Shown here piece by piece: positions 43,339 through 55,045 of a stretch of DNA of 64,000 nucleotides (the first letter of the stretch is position 1; every line of letters starts with the position of its first letter). Source of the DNA: Aplectana chamaeleonis (Eukaryota > Nematoda > Chromadorea > Rhabditida > Cosmocercidae); assembly GCA_029168955.1 (NCBI GenBank), contig JAPDOI010000137.1, positions 1,447,501 to 1,511,500 on the forward strand, written 5' to 3'. The position numbers and the translations under genes were made by a program. The notes below the pieces were generated by a model. That model worked only from the letters and a program-made list of their open reading frames with translations. It did not search any database and had not been told where the DNA came from.

Positions 43339-44259
43339 TACTCAGACAGTCGGGGGGTTCTATTCGGCCACGATAGGCTTTCGATTCGACTACAAAGCGG
43401 TTGGACGACGATACGGCCACGTACTTTCCGTGCGCCATGTGGCCTAATCGTCATCCAAATGAGAAGCACGTGCCGCCAGTCGTAGCCGTTTCACTCGGCC
43501 ACGATACGCTTTTGATTCGACTACAATGTGGTTTGGACTACGAACGAACCACGATGCCCATGATTGAACACGTTGATCAATCGCTTTAGAACTGACCGGC
43601 GCATATCAGCCGCACAGACCGTTTATAAAGAGGCCCGATTCCAAAGAGAGCGCGGTCCGCCTCTCGGGGCCGCTCCTGGAGGGTAACTGCAAGTAACTTT
43701 CTGGACGATTTTTGAACCGCTAAGGGGTCTTCCTCACGGTAGTCAGCGAGGAAAGCTCCCTCGCTGTCGTCCGCGGCAAGGGTGGTGTCCTTGCCTCGGA
43801 CTGCTGTGGGGGTGATCCCCTGCTGCTGGCCGTGACTTGGACCGTATCCTTGTTGGGGGAGACCCGATTTCTCGAAGGTGTGGGAGCCCGCCCCCAGCGC
43901 CACGTAGTCCTATCGAACAGACCACGTGCTGCTGCGTGGGAAACGTGGGCGCGGCAAGGGTTTTGTCTCTCTGCGACACGTAGTCTTATCGAACACGCAA
44001 CGTGCTGCAGCGTGGGAATTATGGTGCGGCAAAAGTTTTGCCTCGCTGCGCCACGTAGTGCTATCGAACAGGCCACGTGCTGCCGCGTGGGAAATGGGGG
44101 TGCGGCAAGGGTTTTGTCTCTCTGCGCCACGTAGTCCTATCGAACAGGCCACGTGCTCCTCGGAGCAGCACGTGTTGCTGCGAAAGTTTCTTTCAACTCG
44201 ACTAGGCACCCGATTAGAAAGCCTATCGTGGCCGAATCAGACCCCCCACTCTCTGAGTA
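43339..44259. mobile_element. TIR DNA element with internal tandem array
   Basis: The left end TACTCAGACAGTCGGGGGG and the inverse right end ACTCAGAGAGTGGGGGGTC define ~50-bp terminal inverted repeats. These extend through ATTCGGCCACGATAGGCTTT on both sides. A subterminal TCGGCCACGATA repeat recurs at 43495. The interior contains a 75-76 bp tandem array. No transposase is seen. A partial relative lies at 32190-32466. Confidence 0.8.
43898..44182. repeat. 75-76 bp tandem repeat, ~3.7 units
   Basis: Units start at 43898, 43974, 44049 and 44125 with CGCCACGTAGTCCTATCGAA or close variants. Each holds a CACGTGCTGC-type near-palindrome (CCACGTG...GCGTGG) and ends GGTTTTGTCTCTCTG. The last unit is cut by CTCCTCGGAGCAGCACGTG. 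Confidence 0.9.
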
Positions 44260-44793
44260 AGTGAACTTTTGGCGACTGGCCGACCTGCTGTGCGATATTT
44301 CGTATTTTCAAACCCGAATATTTTTGCCATTTCCAGAGCCATAAGCCTCCTCTTGCCTAGATTTACACACAGTAGAAAACTGTGTCTGATTCACTCCATA
44401 GTGGAAAATACGGATAAAAGTCAGGCGGCGAAAAGTGGTTCGCAGCGATATCTAATCGGAGTGCAATCTGAGTGATCATTGAATGCAACCCCTCCAAGGA
44501 TGCCCGTACTGTTCCTCGCTGCGCATAATAAATAGTTTTTAAAACCTGCTATCAAATTTCGCAGCGCATGTTTCTGTGATGTAATTTTGCTTCTGCGTCC
44601 AAGTCATTTTTCTTCACTCTTTCCCACCCTTGGTGTATTAGTATTGCTAGGCCAAGTAATTCGAATCTGTCACGCATATGTCAACATCAAGATTGAGACG
44701 CACGCAGCTTATCGCTCACGTGACGCTACCTGTTTCACGAGGTGCGGGGAATCATTCGTTCAATATAAAGCATTTTTTCTCTTGTTCCGCCTT

Positions 44794-45257
44794 AAAGGCA
44801 GCATGCACGTACGTAAACATGATTGAGATAACTACGGAAATAGAATGGTATGGCTCAGATTGCAAGGCCTACGCATTTTGAAGCGTCAGAAACGATCCAC
44901 AGTGCCGTTACATGAGTGTCAAGTTTGGCCCCGCCCGTATTTTCATGCCCCCTGTATTTGGCCTTTTCCTGCAACGCAAGGTTGCTGGGTCATCTTCACC
45001 GTCGGTATTATTGGTGGATTGCCTAACAAGTGAATCACACACGTCACTGACGGCGAAGATAACCCAGCAACCCTGCGTTGGAGGAAAAGGTCAAATACAG
45101 GGGTGTGAAAATACGGACGGGGCCAAACTTGCTACTCCATTAACGGCATTATGGGTCGTGTTTGAAGTTTCAAAATGCGTAGGCATTATGTTGTAGGCCA
45201 TACGGTTCGATTCGAATTGTTATTTCAACCACGTTTACGAGCGTGTATGCTGCTTTT
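44794..45257. mobile_element. Foldback MITE (AAAGGCAGCAT family), copy 1
   Basis: The left end AAAGGCAGCATGCACGTACG is complemented at the right (GAGCGTGTATGCTGCTTTT). The arms contain TGAGATAACTACGGAA and ACGCATTTTGAAGC with inverse partners. An inner pair (GTTGCTGGGT / ACCCAGCAAC) flanks the loop. The sister copy is at 56507-56980. Confidence 0.85.
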
Positions 45258-46083
45258 AAGACCTCAATGTATTGCTAAATCAAACCGCCGCGCTGCAGTG
45301 CGAGGCGGTGCCGTCGAGTTTGTGCAACAACGGTCCTCACGCTTACTCTATTCGTGGACGACTACAGGCGTAACCATTCAACTAAACTAACAAGAAAAGA
45401 GGAAGGTATATTATAACTACTCACTAACTCGGATACCACCCACGCGATTGCCTTCCCCTCATGTTTCTCTCCTGTTCTTTCTGCTCTCGCTCCTACTATT
45501 TTAACCCACGCATTCCCGGATGAAACTCTTCCACTGGAAATCAAAGCATTTAGCGTGGACTTCCTCAGGCAAACTCAAATGTTGATGGCAGGTTTTTTAG
45601 GTGTCATCACAGAGCACATCAGCTGAGGACACGAAAAAAAGGTGATTTTGGCGCGAGGGAACCTGGTATCACGCCGAAAGGTCCAGCTCTAGACCTCCTA
45701 CATAGCTACGGATTCGCAGACAGCGGCATGACTTAGCTGAAGCCTAAAAGGATTCAGCTATCGACCTGCTACCGCCGGATCTATGAATTTCGCTGTAGAC
45801 GTCCTATCGCCGGGTTTTTATTAACAGGGTGACAGACTTCGGAATTTGGCGCATTTAAACGAGCTAATTCGTTCGTTAAGAAAGGCATAACTGTACATGT
45901 ACTATACTGGCTGTTACTGCAACATGGACACATTCGCTCATCCCTGTCTTGATTGCAAAATCGCGTTTCACGCGTGTACCGTGTTGTGTTATGCCTAATT
46001 TTGCCTATATATCTTGTTGGAGAGTAAGCCATGCACCATTTCAGGAGAAAGAGCACACGATGCTGGTCCTAAATATCTCTTTA

Positions 46084-46357
46084 AGGGGTCCGCAGAGTTG
46101 TGTTCGCGGCGTTTCTCGCAGCGATGAACAAATCTGGGTGATGTTATATCGAATACATTCGGCGACGAGAGCGACCAACGCGCCGTGAAGGGCGACGAGG
46201 GGGAAACGCAGAGTGTTTTACCGATGCGGCGACCTTGCGTTACTGCCAGCGAGCGGCAACCGACGCAGCGACGATAGTGCTCGGAAACATTTTTGTGCCG
46301 CGTTAAGGCTGACGCTCGGCGACCAGTCGCCGGTCGGTGCAACTCTGCAGATACCTT
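46084..46357. mobile_element. TTA-flanked MITE (AGGGGTCYGCAGAGTTG family), copy 1
   Basis: The left end AGGGGTCCGCAGAGTTG and right end CAACTCTGCAGATACCTTT are inverse partners. The interior carries GGCGACGAGAGCGACC-type GC-rich runs. The adjacent 46370-46530 is an inverted, partly overlapping relative of its interior. The family recurs nested at 61791-62351. Confidence 0.7.
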
Positions 46358-46369
46358 TTGACAAGCGGC

Positions 46370-46530
46370 GTCAGTCGCCGCTCGCTGGCAGTGACGCAGG
46401 GCCGTAGCCGCTTTCGAACACTCTGTAGTGCCCCCTCATCGTGCTTTACGCTGCGTCGGTCGCCCTCTTCGCCCATCACACAGCGCTTTTCATCGCTGCG
46501 AGAAACGCCGCGATCGCTCAGCATCTAAGG
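46370..46530. repeat. Inverted relative of the neighbouring MITE interior
   Basis: On the complement it reads GCGGCGTTTCTCGCAGCGAT, GGCGACCGACGCAGCG and CACTGCCAGCGAGCGGCGAC, matching 46108-46280 in the opposite sense. Confidence 0.65.
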
Positions 46531-47149
46531 CCGTTGTTATACCTTCAGTCTGCGACCGCGACAGGTTCGCTCATCTGTTACGAATCGTGTCGGGTTCTTC
46601 ATCTTATCTTTAACATTTAGATCTTGAAGTCTGCCTCTTTATAGAACTGAAACTGAATTGATTGGCTGTTGATTCCGGGTTATTAGTCTGTCTGCGATTG
46701 CGCGGCGATAGCGCGTGTCATACGTAAGTTGGCGTGAAGTATGGCATAGCACAACTGGCCCACAGCAACTGCGACGTCGCTCCGGTCTGCGAGCGCGACA
46801 GGGCTGTGGCAGAGCATAACAATGGCCTAACTCGCTAAAAATGCCATTCGCTACGAGTTCGTTCTGACATATCGGTGGGGAGAATCTTAAAACGGTTCTA
46901 CATCTTGACTGTCGAACAGGCCTTATCCTCCGCGGCTTGTGGCTAAGAAAGTGCGACTTTTAGTGAGTCCTTCACAAAGTCCTTAGCGACTACTTCACAA
47001 ACGTGATAACCCTCAAAGATCACAGCGACTTACCATCTGAAAAACATCGAATATTGAAATGTGTGATTTTTTTTTCTGGGCTTGGCCAATATTTCAGAAA
47101 ACATAAAGGCCAAATTGGTAGAAAAAAATCAGAAAGATCCGCACACCCC

Positions 47150-48170
47150 TGATCCGAACCACACGGGCGTCCCACCGCTTGCATTACACGTGCAGTGCGT
47201 GCAGCGTGAGCGTGGTGCGTATGCAGACTACGTATGTAGTGCGAGTGGAGTGAGGAATTGCGCACACAAACCCACGCTAGAAGCCGCGCACAAACGCCAG
47301 ATCCGGACCACTCACGCATCACACGTGCTGTGCGTGGTGCGTATGCGGGCAACGTGTGTGGTGCAAGAGGAGTGTGACATGCCCCACACCCATCAAAAGC
47401 CACGCGCAAACGGCACATGCACGCCGCAACCACACCACAAACACGCGCCCCACATAGGACACGCCACATGCGTCACGCTGTCGTGCCGTATATGTAGAGC
47501 ATCTGTGTGGTGCGCACGAGGTATGGCGTGTGTTCGTGGTGTTTAGCGCGTGGCATGTAGCGCACACACTGTAAACGCTCCACACACCTAGACGCACTAC
47601 CACTAGCGTTCGTATTGTGTGGGACGCGCAGAGCGTCTTTGCGTTGCTTGTGGTGTGTGTAGCACACCACACAGTGATGCAAATTGAAAGACACGCTTAC
47701 AGGCCAGTTGTGGCACACGCGTGGCGTGTGTGCTTCGCAGACAACCACCAAACTTGGCCGAGAAAGCATCTAAGCCCCTTTGACCTGGTCGAAAACCCAT
47801 TTGAAACATATGGTTCTGGGACTCACCCGGAAGTAGCGGATGAACCTCTCGAGCCGCTTGGTGTTCCAAAGGTATTGATCAAGAGGACGGACTTTTCATG
47901 TATTGTACATTTACAACACCCCACTTTCCACGCTTCTCGTACGTATAGACCGGAAGGGGCTCAGCTGATCGTCAGTTCTGGAGAGGTCACCACGCCGCTT
48001 TTACAACATACCACAGTCCCGATACACGTTACGCACGCCAAGCGTGTGGCGAATATGCATGGTTTGGATGTGTGGCGAGACTAGTGCGATATGTGTCCGT
48101 CGCGCACCCCACCTCACGCTCCCCACACACACGCTCATACAAACCACGCACGAACTTCATACATACTCGC
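47150..48170. repeat. CACACG/GTGTGC-rich degenerate repeat block
   Basis: About 1 kb dominated by GTGCGTGGTGCGTATGC, CACACGTGC and CACACAAAC motifs. Two ~125-bp degenerate units begin near 47185 and 47315. Long ORFs on both strands here are a consequence of the composition bias. Confidence 0.6.
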
Positions 48171-49406
48171 GTGTGCGGCCAACTGCAGCCTTTCCTGCTC
48201 TAATACGCCCAAGGTCGTTGGATCAAGGATTTTACGCTCTTGTTCTAGATCATTGGAACTCACCAACCGGAAATGTGTGGAATTCTCCGGGTATTTCTCT
48301 TTTTCAAAGGAAACCGGGCAAAATGTTCCGCGAGCACAAAAACTTTCTGTGCGCCCCAAGCTTCGTTTTCATCGCTCGGTAAATGAGCTTCTCCGGCACT
48401 GACTCGGAGGACCTACCCAGAATGTGCAACGCTACACATAGAAATATGCCCTACTTCCTGACGTTTTGAGCCGCACAAAGTGGAGGCCACCTCGGGCCAC
48501 GCTACCCCACCCCTTATGTACGCCCATCTTTCATCAAATAGCCCCTTGCTGGGTTGTTTTCATGGCTAGTAGTATATCGTCATTTCGCTGCGGCTGGTCT
48601 CTGCGGGACGTCTGCAATTGGTGAGATTTCAGAATTGACTAATAGCAGACCTGCCGCAGAAGCTAGTGGCAACGAAACGCCGGTGTATGGCTAGGGCATA
48701 TCTCTCGATCTGCACTTCAGGTGTCTAGAAGAGGATGGGTAACATTACGAATCAGGATTGGCACACACGGAACAATCGTCACTGACTACCTTCCGTGCTC
48801 TAGGAAATTCTAAACCTTTGTGCGAGAAAGATCACACATCCATGGGGTATGAAACTGAGGCCACGCGCTTGGCTGTAAATGACCGCAACAAGAACAAAAA
48901 ATGTGTGGTGCGCCTGCAGTTGAATTCAGTGAAACTTAAACTTCAATGGGGTTTCACTGCCGGAAACGGCAGACGTTCCACACTTCTTGAAACATTTATC
49001 CAAACAAAATCAAAGTGAAAACGAGTAACTTCAAGTTGTCGACTGGCATTTCTGGAGATGAGTCGTCACGAAAATGCAGCCGTTCGCGACTTATGCGATC
49101 CACCCCTGAAAAATCAAAAAGTGAGCATTCATAGAAAAGACGTGAATGTCAGGGGGAGGCTTATCTCAACACAAATGTACAAATACAAATAATTTTGTCG
49201 ATAACCTGATTTTTCAAGACTTCAAAATTGCTACAAATTTGGCGACGCTCCGAAACTAAAGTATTGGGCTGTCGTAGAATGAATGATCCTTTTCTAAAGG
49301 AACATTTTTTCTAGCTCGGCTAAGCATTTATGCCCAAGTATAATAAAACGTTTCGAAGCGCGTTTGTTCCTCTGTCTAACGTTCTCTGTCGCCTGCCGCT
49401 AAACTC
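48171..49406. other. Stretch without recognised gene
   Basis: No domain-bearing ORF, RNA gene or paired repeat recognised. Confidence 0.35.
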
Positions 49407-49879
49407 ACAAGGGAAGTATAAGAAGCGTAGGTCTGAACGGTAGAAATCAAATGTCATGTGAGAATGTTCACGTCTTACATAGTTGAACAGTGTTGATGAC
49501 CCGCCGCGAAACATAGACCTGAAGGAGTTATAAGCTCCGAAAGTTTGATGGCCATCGATCTCCTCCTAGTCTACGATTTCCTAGGCGCCGGCTCCAACAG
49601 CATCGACGGCGCAGAGGAAGGGATGGCTGATGGTAGGCACTAGACCAGGGTTCGAATCCTCTCCAGAGCTGCTCTTTTGCAAATTCACGGAACTTCCATA
49701 TTTTGATCAAGAATTATATCTCAAATGTCATTTTATCTTTTTGCTGCGCGATCTGGGCATACCGACGTTCAAATAGACTTGGGTACAAGGAATTCAACGA
49801 CTCGCTTCCCATCAAGGAGTTCCCATTGATTTGGAGAATTTACATGATTCGGAAATATTACAACACATATTTGGAACAA
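49407..49879. repeat. Left 473-bp inverted arm
   Basis: Outer end ACAAGGGAAGTATAAG and inner end ATATTTGGAACAA. Inverse of 51082-51554. Contains a 60-codon open frame (RCCWSRRLGNRRLGG region) shared by both arms. Confidence 0.9.
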
Positions 49880-49917
49880 TTTTATCAGTCTGTGGGACGC
49901 AAAATACATAACCTATT

Positions 49918-51053
49918 TCAGCACCAGTGGTAAATGGGCACATAATGCATAAAACATGAGCAAACTGCACAGTAGGGACAGCGAAAGAACGCGATAGGCT
50001 CCTGGCAACCTATCTCCTCACAGGGGCCAAGCTGTACTGGGAATACGAGATCAGTTGGACTTTCGAAAAGACCCGGGCGGGCCAGAGCGTAGCCGGCCTT
50101 GAACCACGCGCACTCTACAAGCTTTTCGAGTGATGGATGACACAAGATACGGTGTACCATCGACACGACCTAAAAATTCGAAGTTCTGATTGTGAGGAGC
50201 GCAATAGTCATAACTGAAATCCATGCACCTTCAGAATATAGTCTCGTTTCTGGATGTCAAAAGGAAGATCGTGGACGATCACGTGCGAGTGCAATCGCTT
50301 AAGCAGCGCTTTCACATAGCTGGAAAACCCGACGTCTGCCGGCTGAACCAGGCTCGTAGCGCCAGGTGGTACCGTAAAAATCTGCAAGTTTTTCCCAGCC
50401 GGCACAAGAGCCTGTATAGCATTCTGATTGGAAAAACCACTCCACGAGTCGAGGAGCAGAACACAACTCTTCGGCATTTGCGGCATGAAAACATGCTCAA
50501 AAAATTCATGTGTTGTTGACGTCGTCATGATATGGGATGATCCGCTGACGACGTGAAGATTCTTCGTCTTGAATACACCCTTCAATGGGAAGCGGCCGCC
50601 CGGCTCTGGCAATTGAACAAAGACCATTTCTCCGACCTTGCCTGATGCGAAAATGAGGGGCATGATGGTCAGGCTATGGGTAGTCGCAGAAGCCGACTGC
50701 ACCAACCGCACCGTCTTCTTCTCCCCTTTGAAGGACAAACATCTCGGCATCTGTAAATTTGGAACATAGCTGATTTTCTTCTATCTCTTCCGAATTAGTA
50801 GTTTTTCACTCACCGTTGTCTCTTCGTTCAGGCCGGACTGGTCGATATTGACGAAAGATGCGATTGGGATAGCGTTCATTTTTGCTCTAACCTTTGCAAC
50901 AAAATCAGCGGCAGCTCTCTCGACTGTTTCTTGATCCACAAATGACTTTTTTTGCACGAATCGAGTTATGCGACGCCCGGAGATTTCAACATGTCTCTTG
51001 AAGTTGTTCAGCCAACAGTGGGAGGCCTTGAATCCCAAAACTGGATCAGGCAT
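49918..51053 (-). CDS. Pogo/Tigger-like DDE transposase, three exons
   Basis: Join on the minus strand: 51053-50814, 50750-50229, 50169-49918, all phase 0 with GT/AG introns of 63 and 59 nt; 337 residues plus stop from the ATG at 51053. Exon 1 holds a CENPB-type helix-turn-helix (FKASHCWLNNFKRHVEISGR) and NIDQSGLN with the first catalytic Asp. Exon 2 holds CVLLLDSWSGFSN (second Asp) and TSLVQPADVGF (third Asp), about 37 residues apart. Exon 3 adds a Cys-rich tail (CEEIGCQEP, RCPYCAVCSCFMH) that could bind zinc. No internal stop or frameshift is visible. The N-terminus may extend into the right arm, where the frame meets a TAA about 19 codons up. Confidence 0.75.
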
Positions 51054-51081
51054 TCCACGGTTAACTGCCAGAGCGAGTAAC

Positions 51082-51554
51082 TTGTTCCAAATATGTGTTG
51101 TAATATTTCCGAATTATGTAAATTCTCCAAATCAATGGGAACTCCTTGATGGAAAGCGAATCGTTGAATTCCTTGTACCCAAGTCTATTTGAACGTCGGT
51201 ATGCCCAGATCGCGCAGCAGAAAGATAAAATGACGTTTGGGATATAATTCTTGATCAAAATAAGGAAGTTCCGTGAATTTGCAAAACAGCACATCTCGAG
51301 AGGATTCGAACCCTGGTCTAATGCCTACCATCAGCCATCCCTTCCTCTGCGCCGTCGATGCTGTTGGAGCCGCCGCCTAGGAAATCGTAGACTAGGAGGA
51401 GATCGATGGCCATCAAACTTTCGGAGCTTATAACTCCTTCAGGTCTATGTTTCGCGGCGGGTCATCAACACTGTTCCACTATGTAAGACGTGAACATTCT
51501 CACATGACATTTGATTTCTACCGTTCAGACCTACGCTTCTTATACTTCCCTTGT
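51082..51554. repeat. Right 473-bp inverted arm
   Basis: Inverse of the left arm; the inner end reaches within 29 bp of the transposase ATG and may contain its promoter. Confidence 0.9.
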
Positions 51555-52247
51555 CAATCTTTTTTGAATTTCCCATTTAAGTTTATTATGTGGTCCGATT
51601 TCTAAATTATTTGAAAGGTTTGTATTCGTCTACTATAGAATAATGAAATGGGCGATTATGTATTGGACATCTAATCACTCTGAGAAGTAGATAATAGCAG
51701 CAAAACAGATTCGCAGGAATTCTTTTGAGAAGTGAGTTTTGCATCTTTTTATATATCGCAGCTTTTGCAGTTTTTCTTCTTTACGAAGACTTCCGGGCAT
51801 GAAACGTTATATTTCTAGCGGCATCATACGCGCAGAACAGCTGTCTATTTTTTGATGATTCTGAAAGGGTATATCTCTTAAGTCCGTGAAAATGGCTAAA
51901 GCACCGCTCAAAACCCCGAATCGTAGAAAACCACCGTTAAACGTAGATGGCGATAGTGTTTGAATTCCCGCTATATCGACTTTTTGAACAGTTGCGATGG
52001 ATCGCAAGCGATTCCTCCAGTATCGGGTCGTGGCGGAAACCTAGTGATAGATGACTAATGAACTTTGGAAGAATATTCCCGTTAGACCTCCCATATCTTC
52101 GGGATAGTGCATTTTTGACGCGCCAAACTTTGCCATTCGGCTAGGATGCAGAAAACCTAAACAGGCAGCAGCGACCGTTTATCCATAAGTGTTTGAATGC
52201 GTTCTACCAGTTTCATCATGTTTCCACGTCCCAAGTTTGTGCGTATT
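51555..52247. other. Stretch without recognised gene
   Basis: AT-rich; no gene, RNA gene or repeat pair recognised. Confidence 0.35.
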
Positions 52248-52583
52248 CAGGGGCCGCAAGCAAGAACGCGCCGGCTGGGGCAGGGGCAGTGCAGTCGGTG
52301 CCTTTGAATATTGCCGTTGCTCACAAGACAGGACACGTCTATCGTGGTTGGTCACAAGTTAAGACGCGTATGTCCTGCCCCATCGCTGTGCCCTAGCCAC
52401 CCCAACTAGAAGACTGAAGCGGCTGGGGGCAGCGAGAAAGACTGCTGGGGCACGACATACGTGTCTTGACTTGTGAACAACCACGATAGACGTGTCCTGT
52501 CTTGTGAGCAACGACGATCTTCAAAGGCGCCGACTGCACTGCCCCTGCCTCAGCAGGCGCGTTCTTGCATACGGCCCCAGCTT
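52248..52583. mobile_element. Foldback MITE with ~145-bp arms
   Basis: The left arm GGGGCCGCAAGCAAGAACGC, then CACAAGACAGGACACGTCTA, has its complement on the right (AGACGTGTCCTGTCTTGTGA, then GCGTTCTTGCATACGGCCCC). The loop is around 52395-52440. Non-coding. Confidence 0.85.
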
Positions 52584-53172
52584 ACGTTGGACTAACTGCA
52601 GTCCATTTGCCCGACAGTCTTCATTTAACGGCTGTGCAGAGTTGCGACGACTGGCAGCACGCCGCCGAGCGAGAGGCCTGGGGAGTAAACCTGACCCGGT
52701 GCTGGGCGCGAAGGCTTCGCGGAATTGGAGCGCCGATGTCGCTAGTGTAGCTGTTTTACTAACACTTCCGCCCTCATTCATTCAACATCACATTTCGCTC
52801 TGAGTAGCTTTTACTGCTTCGATATGCTTCAAGAGTTCAGGAAATGCCTGGAAACATCTTTTAAAAAACAATACGCCCAGAGAGCTGTAACGTGAACTTG
52901 GAATTTGCGTTCAGTGAACTGATTATGTCTTGAAATACAGATTTCGAAGTGGCGAAATCGGCAGACGGTTTGCGGTAGTCGCATAAATCACAACTGTCAC
53001 ACATTGGAACAAAAAATAGTCAAACTAAAAACCCAAAAACCAAAGTTGGAATAAAACGTCAAAAGGTGTTCAGAAGATCGAATTAATGCAGAAATCATAA
53101 ACATAGAGGCATAAATCAACTGATGGCAGCATTCCACGCCGGCGATGGGAACGGTTGAGACCATTTTCCGCC

Positions 53173-53217
53173 GCCGCTCGCTGACGGCATCGCTCAGGGA
53201 GACGCCGTCAGCGAGCG
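53173..53217. repeat. Perfect 15-bp hairpin
   Basis: CCGCTCGCTGACGGC and its exact complement GCCGTCAGCGAGCGG flank a 15-nt loop. No adjacent U-run or gene suggests a role. Confidence 0.7.
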
Positions 53218-54765
53218 GCCAAAACACTGCGAGGCATCCGCGTCGCTGTCGCTCGACACGATGCCGACCTCGTCCGCTGCTTGGCGTCCCCCATTTTCCA
53301 TTATTTTTTTGCCGCAGCGAACTCGCAGCTAACTGTCACGGGGGCTGCGGGGTGTAACTCGTCCATGTCCGCAGGGTGCTCCCCGGTTTTGGGGTGGGGG
53401 ATTGAAACCTCCAAGAGGGTGAGACCCAGTGTGCGTGTGGGAGCCCTTATTGCTTCAAAAGAATAGTGAATCTCAATTTTGGTTGCTTATCAGTGCCTCG
53501 AATTGGAGGTGGTGGACGAGTTGTTCGTCACCCCTAAAAACACAACTCAACCGATTTTGATAAGAAAAGGGTCAAATAAGAAGGATGAGGCCAATTTCAA
53601 TGCACGATCGCGCATTTGGACGAATCCTAGTCTACACAAATGAGAAAAATATGAGTTGCACCTCCCGCAGCCGCCGTGACGGTTAGCTTCGAGTCCGCAG
53701 CGAGACCAAAATTTCGAAGAAACTGCTTGAAACGCACTAAAACGTCTTCTTTTGTGACATTATTCTCTGGTCTGGACTAGTTGTCCGATTGGATAAACAT
53801 GTTCACGGTGGTTGTCACCGGTAAAAAATGGGGCTAATCAAAAATGGAAGAATATTTTAGGCAAACCAGTATTAGTAAGTGTTCGAAGGAAAGAACAGAG
53901 CAACAGAGCGTAGAAAATTGCAAAAGACGGGTCCACAAACGATTTCATCGACGCAACAAATAGTTCCACTGAGAGTAAAGAAGCGGGATGAGAGTGAAGG
54001 ATTTGGTGCCTTCCTGGGGCGTTTTTCTCGATTTCTTCGTCATTTTAGTTCTACCCGGTGACCAAACTATCGATTTAGTGATCAATCTCAAAATCGAAGA
54101 TTATCGTGAACACTGCCTTTAAGCGCTTGCAATTAGCTGCAAGCCAGTTCTCGATCGTTGAAGATGAACGTGATCGATCGATTCATAGCTGGACTCTGCG
54201 AGATCTGGCGCGTGGTAGGTCAAATACGTTCACCAAAAACTAGCCAATCAAGCGCGCGGGAAATTTTGTGCGGACGCCACTCCTCGCGGCACGCGACTCG
54301 ACCTCCTTTTTCGACTCATTTTTTAGAAGAATCATCTTCCTATACATCATTCGCACCATATTTTTTTGCGCACGGTTTTATGAACGAAAGACTCGAAAAA
54401 AGAGAGAATCGAATATTATTCAAGCCCTTTATTGTTTTGATTTTGTTTTAATTACAAATCAAACGAATAGAACAAAATTATGCTCTACTTTTTCTTTCGT
54501 TCAACTTTTTCTGCGTTTCATTTGTCTTCGCTTGGTTTAATTTTTTCGTTATCGTCTTTCGTTGTGTCACTTTTCTTCTGAAATCAAGTTAACATGATCT
54601 CACAGACACCATTATTAAGATATAAACGGAAACATCATCATAAAAACACAAAAAGAGGGCCTCAGACTTCCAAACGATGGTGTATCCTATTGCCTTGGGC
54701 CAAAGACTAAACTGGGCGACTAGCGAGTTTTTTCGACAATTAGGTAGAATACCGGATAAAGTCTT
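53218..54765. other. Stretch without recognised gene
   Basis: No domain-bearing exon, RNA gene or repeat pair recognised. Confidence 0.35.
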
Positions 54766-55045
54766 ACTGTGCTCCTCTAGGCCAAATTCCGGACCGAAAT
54801 TGCAGCTCGACACGCTTTGCGGCCGCGCGCTTCCAAGTCGGAAAAGTTTCCAGAGCCCGCGGGCAACGATCTATCGACTCTAGTTGGGTTTTAGAAACTG
54901 GAAACTTTGAAAAATTGGAGAAAACTGTATCGAAAAGCCACATCGAGTTGGCTGTGGCGCTGGAAACTCGACCGACTCGAGCGTGCGGCCGCAAAGAGTG
55001 TGGAGACGCAATTGCGGACCGGAATTAGGCCCAGAGAAGCACAGT
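54766..55045. mobile_element. MITE of the CCAAATTCCGGTC family, copy 2
   Basis: Ends ACTGTGCTCCTCTAGGCCAA and the complement of ACTGTGCTTCTCTGGGCC. Inner CGACACGCTTTGCGGCCGC and GCGGCCGCAAAGAGTGTG pair. Same order as the copy at 17434-17701. Confidence 0.8.

Larger units (their letters stand above)
49407..51554 (-). mobile_element. Pogo-type DNA transposon with 473-bp inverted arms
   Basis: The arms 49407-49879 and 51082-51554 have identical length. By eye they differ at only about 14 positions (near 97% identity). Both begin ACAAGGGAAGTATAAGAAGC at the outside. The 1.2-kb centre encodes a spliced DDE transposase on the minus strand. Each arm carries a tRNA-type B-box word GGTTCGAATCC. No target duplication is visible at the arm ends, so the true termini may differ slightly, or the arms may be a secondary inverted duplication. 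Confidence 0.8.

Noticed and set aside
43720..44209. Overlapping ORFs across the 75-bp tandem array as a repeat protein
   Set aside because: The 75/76-bp alternation breaks frame, and several frames on both strands are equally open.
47055..47142. CCGCACACCCCTG near 47142 as a hAT right end
   Set aside because: No matching left end or target duplication found nearby; at most a solo remnant.
47020..48084. Long overlapping ORFs in the CACACG-rich block as proteins
   Set aside because: ORFs occur in several frames and both strands, with composition dictated by the repeat motifs and no domain signature.
49528..49710. Identical 60-codon ORFs in both arms (49528-49710 and 51251-51433) as a conserved gene
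   Set aside because: They are the same DNA in the two inverted arms; protein similarity follows from arm identity and there is no domain.
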